A DNA stretch of 7,567 nucleotides, from NCBI GenBank assembly GCA_964622465.1, contig CAZUQH010000049.1, positions 1-7,567 on the forward strand. Direction: 5' to 3'. Source of the stretch: CAZUQH01 sp964622465. Lineage in GTDB: Bacteria > CG03 > CAZUQH01. A model generated the notes under the pieces. It did no database searches, was not told the origin of the DNA, and saw only the letters and a program-made list of their open reading frames with translations. Of the stretch, positions 1-5,855 are shown in pieces. Numbering within the stretch: position 1 is the stretch's first letter; each line of letters starts with the position of its first letter. A program made the position numbers and the translations under genes.

Positions 1-445
1 GTCTTTGATAGAAAATCCTGACACTTTGGTGCAGCTTATCAAAAGCGGTGCATTGCTGAACATGGATACTTCTTCTATCGTATATGAATCGTTAAAAAAT
101 ATTGAATTGTGTGTTGAACGTCCACAGAACTCTCCGGATCTTATAAATATAACACTTAGCGGTAACGATCCTGTTAAAATAAAGAAAGCAAGAGAAGCTC
201 TGTCTTCTTTACTTATGGCGCGCCACGAAAATGAATTCTTATCACGCAAAAAACAGATGTCCGAAATATCTCAGAATAGCATGGTTATACTAAGCAACCC
301 CAGCAGGGCGTTCATTGAAGGCACGGATAAAGCACAACTGGTATGGCCTAAATACGGTGTAACTCTGGGAATCGGGGCGATTTTTGGATTAGTTATAGGT
401 CTTATCTGGCTGAGTTTTGTACGCATTTTTAGTTCTACCGTATGA
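1..445 (+). CDS. Wzz-like polysaccharide chain-length determinant, C-terminal part (5' truncated)
   Basis: The reading frame is open to the left edge, so the TTG at position 5 is probably an internal Leu codon and the gene starts upstream. About 147 residues are visible. The first ~110 are hydrophilic, with a Lys/Arg/Glu-rich helical stretch (about residues 57-88 counted from the TTG) as in the periplasmic stalk of Wzz-type co-polymerases. A single strongly hydrophobic segment follows (about 117-138, beginning right after a WPKYG) and only a few residues remain after it. This matches the second membrane helix of Wzz proteins, which sits at the C-terminus. There is no BY-kinase domain after the helix, so this is a stand-alone regulator rather than a Wzc-type fusion. 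Wzz proteins set the modal length of Wzy-made polymers at the inner membrane, which fits the polymerase-family gene that follows. The visible part has no diagnostic catalytic motif, so the call rests on topology and context. Another membrane-anchored coiled-coil protein remains possible. Confidence 0.65.
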   Translation, partial: SLIENPDTLVQLIKSGALLNMDTSSIVYESLKNIELCVERPQNSPDLINITLSGNDPVKIKKAREALSSLLMARHENEFLSRKKQMSEISQNSMVILSNPSRAFIEGTDKAQLVWPKYGVTLGIGAIFGLVIGLIWLSFVRIFSSTV

Positions 446-447
446 GG
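444..447 (+). promoter_or_regulatory. GAGG Shine-Dalgarno-like site unusually close to the polymerase gene start
   Basis: GAGG overlaps the stop codon of the upstream gene and ends one base before the ATG at 449, much closer than the usual 5-9 nt. The in-frame TGA at 443-445 rules out any earlier start. Initiation here probably relies on ribosomes terminating on the preceding gene (translational coupling). Confidence 0.4.
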
Positions 448-448
448 A

Positions 449-1786
449 ATGAATCTTATCAGACAAAAATTCACTCCGCTCATTATAATACTCCTTAGTG
501 GTATTGTCGGAGGATTTTTAACATATCTGATAGGTATTAACCCACTTTTCTGGTTGGTTCCTGTTCTTGCCGCACTACTAGCAGCAATTCTAAACAAACC
601 ACGAATTGGTATAATTCTGCTCGTTTTCTCTGTTTTCCTTTCACCACGCTTCACCGTTGGGATGCTTGCTTATGAAAGGGCGCTTGACCTGAGAATAGAT
701 GACTTTCTAATTATGATAATATGCTTGGTATGGCTATGCAGGGCTTATTTGACTGGCCAGTTACGTCTGAATACAGGTCATATTGGTATACCTATGGCGA
801 TATATGTGGCAATTTGTGCTATTTCTACCTGCGTTGGAATTTTGTTTGGTTGGGTAGTACCAATACGTGCAGTTTTTTATTTTGGTAAAGAGATGGAGTT
901 CTTTTTACTCTTTCTGACAATAGCGACTGCTGTAAAGGACCGGGTTGGTGCCAGAGAGGTTTTTACTGCGTTTTTAATTTGTACGCTAATTCAGGCAGTA
1001 TGGATGAATTATCAACTATTCAGCGGGCATCCTTTCGGGATATATGGTGCGCAGGGATTTTTCGAACAGGGCGTAGTTGCATCTGGTGCAAGTTGCCTGT
1101 TCGGTCTTGCAGTTTTATTTGCGGTTTTTGCTATCGGTAATAAAACAATTGAACAAGCAGTCTGGTACTGCATTCTCATAGGAATACTTATGGTCGGTAT
1201 GCTTGGAGTTGGCTCTCGCACTACACTCGCGGGTTTCATAGGCGTGATGCTAGCATTAGTAATATGGCTGGGTTGGCGGATTCTACCAAGGTTTCCAACA
1301 GTAACGCTAGCTATTGTGTTAGTTATCGTTGGGGTATTCACAGTTTCAAAACTCCACCCATACGCGTTGCATCGCATTCTCTTTATGCCAGCTATAGAAC
1401 ATAGTTATACTGGCAGGATGATTGGCTGGGGAGCATATCTGGCGCTTTTCTTAAAGAATCCGCTGCTCGGGCTGGGAAAATCCGTTACTCCTATGTACGT
1501 TGGTGCGACCTGTGCGGATAATAATTACGTGCGTCTGCTGGCAGAAGTCGGTATTCTTGGAACCGTAGCATTTTTCTGGCTTGTTATCAAAGCAAGTCGT
1601 ATTAGTTGGTACAGGTCACGCCGTGCATCCAATCGTCTTGCGAAAGTGACGGGCCTGGCATTCGTTTGCTGTACAGTTGGAATGCTATTGATGAGTTTGT
1701 TTGCCGATGTTTTTATGGTTGTCAGGGTCGCTGGGCCATACTGGCTCCTTGGAGGGCTCGCTCTTGGTTCCTGGGTGGATACTTAA
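449..1786 (+). CDS. O-antigen polymerase/ligase-family membrane protein (Wzy_C type)
   Basis: The 445-residue protein is highly hydrophobic, with about 11-13 predicted membrane segments. The O-antigen ligase/polymerase (Wzy_C) family pattern is visible. GSRTTLAGF (255-263) opens the conserved region. A large loop follows with TGRMIGWG (321-328, Arg323), then NPLLGLG (337-343), DNNY (357-360) and LAEVGILG (364-371), followed by further membrane helices. In the family this loop faces the periplasm and handles polyprenyl-diphosphate-linked glycans, either polymerising repeat units (Wzy) or joining them to an acceptor (WaaL). The position where WaaL ligases usually carry a catalytic His, before the Asn of an HN motif, reads Asp-Asn here. 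With the adjacent Wzz-like gene and the initiating transferase, this makes a polymerase more likely than a ligase; that choice is inference. The start is fixed by the upstream in-frame stop. The next gene begins on the base after its TAA. Confidence 0.85.
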   Translation: MNLIRQKFTPLIIILLSGIVGGFLTYLIGINPLFWLVPVLAALLAAILNKPRIGIILLVFSVFLSPRFTVGMLAYERALDLRIDDFLIMIICLVWLCRAYLTGQLRLNTGHIGIPMAIYVAICAISTCVGILFGWVVPIRAVFYFGKEMEFFLLFLTIATAVKDRVGAREVFTAFLICTLIQAVWMNYQLFSGHPFGIYGAQGFFEQGVVASGASCLFGLAVLFAVFAIGNKTIEQAVWYCILIGILMVGMLGVGSRTTLAGFIGVMLALVIWLGWRILPRFPTVTLAIVLVIVGVFTVSKLHPYALHRILFMPAIEHSYTGRMIGWGAYLALFLKNPLLGLGKSVTPMYVGATCADNNYVRLLAEVGILGTVAFFWLVIKASRISWYRSRRASNRLAKVTGLAFVCCTVGMLLMSLFADVFMVVRVAGPYWLLGGLALGSWVDT

Positions 1787-2914
1787 ATGGCTGGTATCTG
1801 GGTAATAGTGCTTCTGGTCATAATTATTTACGTTTACCTTGGTTATCCTTTTTTTATACGGGCAGCAGGATTTTTCAGCCGCAAACAGATTGCTCCTGAA
1901 ATTTCTGAGGACAAATTGCCGGAAGTGTCTTTCATAATCGCTGCCAGGAACGAAGCGAAGACTATATCTGACAAACTGAAAAATGTACTATCCCTTGGGT
2001 ACCCAAAAACCCGCCTGCAGGTAATCGTTGTTTCTGACGGTTCATCCGATACCACCAACGAGATTATAAAAGGATTTCAGAATGATGGTGTAAAGCTTAT
2101 CGTTTCGGAAGAACATATTGGCAAGAGTGCTGCGCAAAATATGGCTGTAGAGTCAGCGACAGGAGAAATTCTGGTTTTTTCTGATGCGACCGGTATTTAT
2201 TCACGAGATGCGCTAAAATACCTCACAAGATGGTTTTCAATGTCCGGGGTCGGCTGCGTAATTGGCAGGGTAGCATACTCATCAGAAGGCCTTACAGGAG
2301 AGGATATATACTGGAATTATGAGCTTGCCATAAGAAATAGTGAAAGTTGCGCTGGCATTTTTGCTATGGGAACCGGCTCTATTATGGCATTAAGAAAGGA
2401 CATATTTACACGGCTGGAGCCGGATATTGGCGAGGATTTTGTATTACCGCTGCGTGCAGTAAGCATGAATTACAAAGTTTTATACGAACCGCTTGCCGTT
2501 TCGGTAGAGGAGCCGCCAACGCAACTATTTAGAACAAAAGCGCGGATTATTACGAAGGATTTTCGAGGATTGATGAAATACAAAAATCTGTTGAACCCGT
2601 TTGTACGCCCGGGATATGCAGTTGGTCTTATCTCACACAAACTTTTGAGATGGTTAATACCGTTTTTTCTCATCACGCTATTTATTACCAATGCTCTTGC
2701 CTTGCAATTAAACGTTTCGTTTTGCATACTGTTCTGTGCGCAGGTGCTTGCTTATAGCGCAGGCATCGTAACTTTTTGCGTTCCGCGCCTGAGAAAGTAT
2801 AGTTTATTACGTGCGTCTGCCGGTTTTCTTGAAGTAAACACGGCAGCACTCTGTGGCGTGCTTGGCTACTTTTTTGGAAGGCGGACGGGAAAGTGGGAGC
2901 CGATTCGCGCATAA
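1787..2914 (+). CDS. Membrane-anchored family 2 glycosyltransferase
   Basis: This 375-residue GT-A fold glycosyltransferase transfers a sugar from a nucleotide donor, presumably to a lipid-linked intermediate on the cytoplasmic face of the inner membrane. An N-terminal membrane helix (about 4-24) precedes the catalytic domain. The family start SFIIAARNEA is at 48-57, the nucleotide-binding SDGSSD at 83-88, and the metal-binding region SDAT at 132-135 (Asp133 in place of a full DXD). A GTG loop lies at 195-197 and the acidic GED that supplies the catalytic base at 215-217. After residue 250 there is a basic stretch (RTKARI) instead of the QxxRW motif of processive cellulose/hyaluronan synthases, so a single-addition enzyme is more likely. 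Two to three C-terminal membrane helices (about 287-307, 312-332, 345-363) follow, then a short basic tail. The ATG directly abuts the TAA of the polymerase-family gene, and a weak GGGTGG lies 7-12 nt upstream. Donor and linkage cannot be read from the sequence. Confidence 0.9.
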   Translation: MAGIWVIVLLVIIIYVYLGYPFFIRAAGFFSRKQIAPEISEDKLPEVSFIIAARNEAKTISDKLKNVLSLGYPKTRLQVIVVSDGSSDTTNEIIKGFQNDGVKLIVSEEHIGKSAAQNMAVESATGEILVFSDATGIYSRDALKYLTRWFSMSGVGCVIGRVAYSSEGLTGEDIYWNYELAIRNSESCAGIFAMGTGSIMALRKDIFTRLEPDIGEDFVLPLRAVSMNYKVLYEPLAVSVEEPPTQLFRTKARIITKDFRGLMKYKNLLNPFVRPGYAVGLISHKLLRWLIPFFLITLFITNALALQLNVSFCILFCAQVLAYSAGIVTFCVPRLRKYSLLRASAGFLEVNTAALCGVLGYFFGRRTGKWEPIRA

Positions 2915-2915
2915 C

Positions 2916-3872
2916 ATGGAATTTAAAGCCAGTTTATTAATCTATTCTATTTTTGTCCTTTCAGTAACTTTTTTACTCGTTCCGCTTATGAGGTTTGTAG
3001 GGTTGAAATATTCGCTATATGACCAGCCGGGCTCTGACCCGCTAAAAATTCATAGAGGAAATGTACCATATCTTGGTGGAGTTGCTATGGCGGTTGCGCT
3101 GGTTTTGGGGACGATATATCTTACACGCGCGGTCCTGGTCGATAATCTCCAATTATGGGCTATCGTTTGCTGCTCGTCCTGCGCCCTGATGTTTGGCTTA
3201 TGGGATGACATGAAGTGGAAATCATTTCTTAAGACACCAGCAATAAAATTCCATACACAATTTCTTTTGGTTGCAATTATTGCTATGCTTTTATGGGCAA
3301 GCGGCGTGTGCTATGGGATTTTTTATAACGTCAGTATTTCTTATCTTTTCGGAGTTATATACATACTTGGCGCAATGAATGCTTTGAATATGCAGGATGG
3401 TATGGATGGGTTAGCCGCCGGGATAGCAGGGATAAGCGGTGCCGGTTTTTCGGTGCTTGGTGTTATCCAAAATTCAGCCACACTCGTCGTTTTAGGACTT
3501 GGAATTGCCTGTTGCTCCTTTGGTTTCTTAAGATATAATTTGCCGCCGGCACGTATATTTATGGGAGACAGCGGGAGTTATTTTCTTGGCGCATTGATAG
3601 GCAGTGCTTTGATTTTGGCAAGTTCACGTGCGCATTCTGTCAGTCATTTTGTAGTACCTTTGATGATATTTGGTTTACCGGTTGCTGACGCTGGATTTGC
3701 TATAATAAGGCGCCTGTCACGGCACGGTTCTCCATTTTACGGAGACAGGGCGCATTATTACGACAAATTACTGAAAAATGGAATGAGTCATAACAAAGTA
3801 CTCATAGTTAGTTATTCAATCCAGACCTGCCTGGCTGCTATCGGTATCTGGATAATGGCAGCGAAAGGATAA
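2916..3872 (+). CDS. Polyprenyl-phosphate sugar-1-phosphate transferase (WecA/MraY family, GT4)
   Basis: This 318-residue integral membrane protein starts lipid-linked glycan assembly by moving a sugar-1-phosphate from a UDP-sugar onto undecaprenyl phosphate. Family signatures appear in order: KIHRGNVPYLGG (44-55), WDDMKWKS with the Asp pair 97-98, NMQDGMDGLAAG (158-169; Asn158, Asp161, Asp164), RYNLPPARIFMGDSGS (206-221) including the conserved MGDSGS, and DRAHYYDKLL (277-286). The last corresponds to the cytosolic loop that in WecA carries the HIHH motif. Here it reads HYYD, so only the first His is kept, indicating a subgroup distinct from enterobacterial WecA. It is shorter than WecA (about 367 aa) but covers all core motifs. 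I chose the ATG at 2916, one base after the upstream stop, because it leads straight into a hydrophobic first helix. A GTG at 2853 would add 21 polar residues lying entirely inside the preceding gene. No good ribosome binding site is seen (GGGAG is 16 nt upstream), so coupled translation is likely. Confidence 0.92.
   Translation: MEFKASLLIYSIFVLSVTFLLVPLMRFVGLKYSLYDQPGSDPLKIHRGNVPYLGGVAMAVALVLGTIYLTRAVLVDNLQLWAIVCCSSCALMFGLWDDMKWKSFLKTPAIKFHTQFLLVAIIAMLLWASGVCYGIFYNVSISYLFGVIYILGAMNALNMQDGMDGLAAGIAGISGAGFSVLGVIQNSATLVVLGLGIACCSFGFLRYNLPPARIFMGDSGSYFLGALIGSALILASSRAHSVSHFVVPLMIFGLPVADAGFAIIRRLSRHGSPFYGDRAHYYDKLLKNGMSHNKVLIVSYSIQTCLAAIGIWIMAAKG
3864..3870 (+). promoter_or_regulatory. Ribosome binding site (AAAGGAT) for the aminotransferase gene
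   Basis: AAAGGA lies about 9 nt before the ATG at 3879, overlaps the 3' end of the transferase gene and supports that start. Confidence 0.6.
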
Positions 3873-3878
3873 TTCGAT

Positions 3879-5003
3879 ATGAGCGGTTACAAAATACCAC
3901 TTGCACGTCCGGATATAGGGGAATTGGAGAAGAAGAAAGTAATGGAAGTACTGAATTCAGGATATTTAAGCATCGGCCCGCGACTGCCTGAATTTGAGGA
4001 TTCAATAGCCAGATATACAGGAATAAAAAATGCCGTAGCAGTAAGTAGTGGCACGGCAGCGCTTCACCTGATTGTGTGCTCGCTCGGGATTGGTGCAGGA
4101 GATGAAGTTATCACTACTCCGTTTACTTTTGTATCTTCTGCAAACTGTATACTGTACGAAAATGCAAAACCAGTTTTTGTTGACATAGAACCGGATACTC
4201 TTAACATTGACACAGACCTTATAGAAGCCAAGATTAACAAGTCAACAAAGGCAATTATCGCCGTGGATGTATTTGGCCACCCTGCTGATTGGGATAAGCT
4301 AACCACGATTGCAAATAAGCATGGACTGCACCTGATAGAAGACAGTGCCGAGGCACTTGGTTCAAAGTACAAAGGAAAACCAGCAGGGGCATTTGGCAAA
4401 GCAGGCGTTTTTGCTTTTTACCCAAATAAACAGGTAGCAACCGGAGAAGGAGGAATGGTTGTAACGAATGACGATAGCCTTGCTGAACAGATAAAAATGT
4501 TACGCAACCAGGGCAGGGCACCGCAGGACCAGTGGTTGCAACACAAAATTCTTGGTTATAATTACCGTCTCGACGAGATGTCATGCGCTGTTGGTATTGC
4601 GCAAATGGAACGCATAGATTCGTTGCTCGCGAAGCGTGCAACGGTTGCGGAAAAATATTCTGATTTACTGGCGAGCTGTGGTGAAATTACTCTTCCTAAG
4701 GCACATAACAATGTGCTTGTTCATTGGTTTGTTTATGTCGTTCGGCTATCAGAAAAATACAATGTTGGACAGCGGAACGATATTATATCAAGAATGAAAC
4801 AAAAAGGAATACAGTGCAGTACGTATTTTCCATGTGTACACCTGTTTGATTTTTACCAGAAGCTCGGATATAAACGCGGACAGTTTCCTGTAGCAGAAAA
4901 TGCGAGCGAGCACACCATAGCGCTGCCGTTTTATACCTCTCTGTCTGACCGGGAGATTAAGTACGTAGTGAACACTTTCAAGGAGGCACTGAGAACGTCG
5001 TGA
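3879..5003 (+). CDS. DegT/DnrJ/EryC1/StrS-family nucleotide-sugar aminotransferase
   Basis: This 374-residue cytosolic PLP enzyme should transfer an amino group, usually from glutamate, to a keto-sugar nucleotide. Length is normal for the family and every hallmark is present. IPLARPDIG is at 6-14 and the phosphate-binding SSGTAALH at 56-63. TTPFTFVSSAN is at 79-89, VDIEPDTLNID at 101-111, and EDSAEALGS at 154-162 with Asp155, which pairs with the PLP ring nitrogen. FYPNKQVATGEGG is at 180-192 with Lys184 as the Schiff-base lysine, and YNYRLDE lies at 227-233. Relatives include PglE (4-amino step of bacillosamine), WbpE (3-amino step of ManNAc3NAcA) and VioA. Motifs alone do not tell C3 from C4 transamination. 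A 4,6-dehydratase gene downstream favours C4, while the WbpA-type dehydrogenase leaves C3 open, although no WbpB-type oxidase gene is seen here. It overlaps the following acyltransferase gene by 4 nt (GTGA), suggesting that the two act on the same sugar. Confidence 0.95.
   Translation: MSGYKIPLARPDIGELEKKKVMEVLNSGYLSIGPRLPEFEDSIARYTGIKNAVAVSSGTAALHLIVCSLGIGAGDEVITTPFTFVSSANCILYENAKPVFVDIEPDTLNIDTDLIEAKINKSTKAIIAVDVFGHPADWDKLTTIANKHGLHLIEDSAEALGSKYKGKPAGAFGKAGVFAFYPNKQVATGEGGMVVTNDDSLAEQIKMLRNQGRAPQDQWLQHKILGYNYRLDEMSCAVGIAQMERIDSLLAKRATVAEKYSDLLASCGEITLPKAHNNVLVHWFVYVVRLSEKYNVGQRNDIISRMKQKGIQCSTYFPCVHLFDFYQKLGYKRGQFPVAENASEHTIALPFYTSLSDREIKYVVNTFKEALRTS
4980..4986 (+). promoter_or_regulatory. 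Strong Shine-Dalgarno (AAGGAGG) upstream of the GTG start at 5000
   Basis: This near-perfect AAGGAGG sits inside the end of the aminotransferase gene, 13 nt before the GTG. The spacing is longer than ideal, but no in-frame start codon lies at a better distance. It supports GTG 5000 over the ATG at 5081. Confidence 0.5.
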
Positions 5004-5830
5004 CTGAAGAAGAATTTGCCAGGCAGGAAGTAGCTATAGGTGCAAAAGTATATTTCAACCAGGGTGTCTGGTGGCGAGAGATGAAACCGTTCTATTGCTG
5101 GCCACTTCATCTTTTGCATACAATCAATCGTGGAGAATCCAAGCCACCGGCAATTCACAGTTTGATTGGTTACGAGCACCCGGTACCTGAAAAAGACCAG
5201 GCAAATGCAGTATTACCTGTTATTATGATGAGAAATCTCAGGCAGTATAGCATTGCAGGGTTGTCTGCGAAAAAACGGAACCAGGTTAGAAGAGGAATCG
5301 GGTCGTTTACAATAAAACCGATTGACAATATCGCTTCTTTATTAGAAGATGGATACTATGTAAATCTCAGTGCATTAAGGCGACAACGGTGGGGCGGAGA
5401 CAGGAGTCACTATTCCGTACGTAGAAAATGGGTAGACGGCGTCGAAATGACGTTTGGTCTTGCTGGCAGAGAAAACTGGGGTGCATTTATGGATGGACGT
5501 CTGGTTGCCTATCTCAGGGCATACCAAATTGACCGTGTTGCTTACATTTACTCTATGATGAGTCATTCTGATTATCTTTCTCAGTACCCGAATGACGGGC
5601 TAATACATAAATTTCTTCTAGCTTGCCAGCAGGAAGGAACAACCGACAAAGTTGTATTTGGATTAAAATGCGCAAAACAATCATTAAATGATTACAAAAT
5701 GAAGTTTGGTTTTGAGGAAGTCGGCTTGCCTGTATGGCGCCATTTAAATCCAGTAGTGAAAGTAGTGGCACGCCATACCAGATACAGGCACTACGTTGAA
5801 TACAAGGGAGGTATAGATGAGGTTAGTTAA
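5000..5830 (+). CDS. FemAB/GNAT-like acyltransferase, probably modifying the amino sugar
   Basis: The 276-residue soluble protein has no signal peptide or membrane helix. The C-terminal half has the shape of a FemAB-related/BioF2-like GNAT acyltransferase. A basic helix comes first (SAKKRNQVRRGIGSF, 89-103). A helix-rich middle follows, then a strand pair around WGAFMDGRLVAYLRAY (160-175). YIYSMMSHSDYLSQYPNDGL (183-201) resembles the acceptor loop and helix start. VVFGLK...SLNDYKMKFGFEE (218-240) resembles the family's closing segment, in which a conserved Lys/Phe-Gly precedes the last strand. At 276 residues it has room for only one complete module plus a divergent N-terminal part (residues 1-85), so it is shorter than true FemA/FemX peptidoglycan enzymes. 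I therefore infer acylation, by an acyl-CoA or possibly an aminoacyl donor, of the amino group installed by the overlapping aminotransferase gene. The start is the GTG in a 4-nt overlap; ATG 5081 (residue 28) is an alternative. The family call is moderate and the substrate is unknown. Confidence 0.65.
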   Translation: MTEEEFARQEVAIGAKVYFNQGVWWREMKPFYCWPLHLLHTINRGESKPPAIHSLIGYEHPVPEKDQANAVLPVIMMRNLRQYSIAGLSAKKRNQVRRGIGSFTIKPIDNIASLLEDGYYVNLSALRRQRWGGDRSHYSVRRKWVDGVEMTFGLAGRENWGAFMDGRLVAYLRAYQIDRVAYIYSMMSHSDYLSQYPNDGLIHKFLLACQQEGTTDKVVFGLKCAKQSLNDYKMKFGFEEVGLPVWRHLNPVVKVVARHTRYRHYVEYKGGIDEVS

Positions 5831-5855
5831 TGAGGAGCGTCTAAAATGGCAATAA
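5804..5855 (+). other. Small 12-codon ORF with a strong ribosome binding site, bridging the acyltransferase/dehydrogenase junction
   Basis: AAGGGAGGT (5804-5812) contains GGAGGT, the best Shine-Dalgarno match in the window. It is followed after 4 nt by ATG (5817), opening the frame MRLVNEERLKWQ, which stops at TAA 5853-5855. The frame runs past the acyltransferase stop (5828-5830) and over the dehydrogenase ATG (5846) in a different frame. It could be a coupling leader that brings ribosomes to the dehydrogenase start, a leftover start of a deleted gene, or chance, because the purine run also encodes Lys-Gly-Gly of the acyltransferase. There is no evidence that the peptide itself is functional. 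Confidence 0.25.
5832..5837 (+). promoter_or_regulatory. Ribosome binding site (GAGGAG) for the dehydrogenase gene
   Basis: GAGGAG ends 8 nt before the ATG at 5846, ideal spacing, within the only gap of more than 6 nt in the window. Confidence 0.7.

Noticed and set aside
271..654. 127-codon antisense ORF over the Wzz/polymerase junction
   Set aside because: Mirror frame of hydrophobic coding sequence; no ribosome binding site context or motif; both sense genes are credible.
1749..1756. GGAGGG motif as ribosome binding site of the glycosyltransferase
   Set aside because: It is about 31 nt before the ATG at 1787, too far to act directly; the weaker GGGTGG near 1773 is better placed.
1606..1899. 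97-codon + strand ORF spanning the polymerase/glycosyltransferase junction
   Set aside because: It overlaps two well-supported genes in another frame and has no family features.
2853..2915. Upstream GTG extension of the sugar-1-phosphate transferase
   Set aside because: It would add 21 polar residues before the first membrane helix and lies wholly inside the preceding gene; ATG 2916 fits the family and the operon spacing.
4447..4457. AAGGAGG followed by an in-frame ATG inside the aminotransferase gene
   Set aside because: Spacing to the ATG is one base, and the sequence encodes the conserved GEGGMV motif after the PLP lysine, so it is coding constraint rather than an internal start.
4064..4641. 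Two overlapping antisense ORFs inside the aminotransferase gene
   Set aside because: The sense frame contains all PLP-fold motifs in order; the antisense products show no recognisable features.
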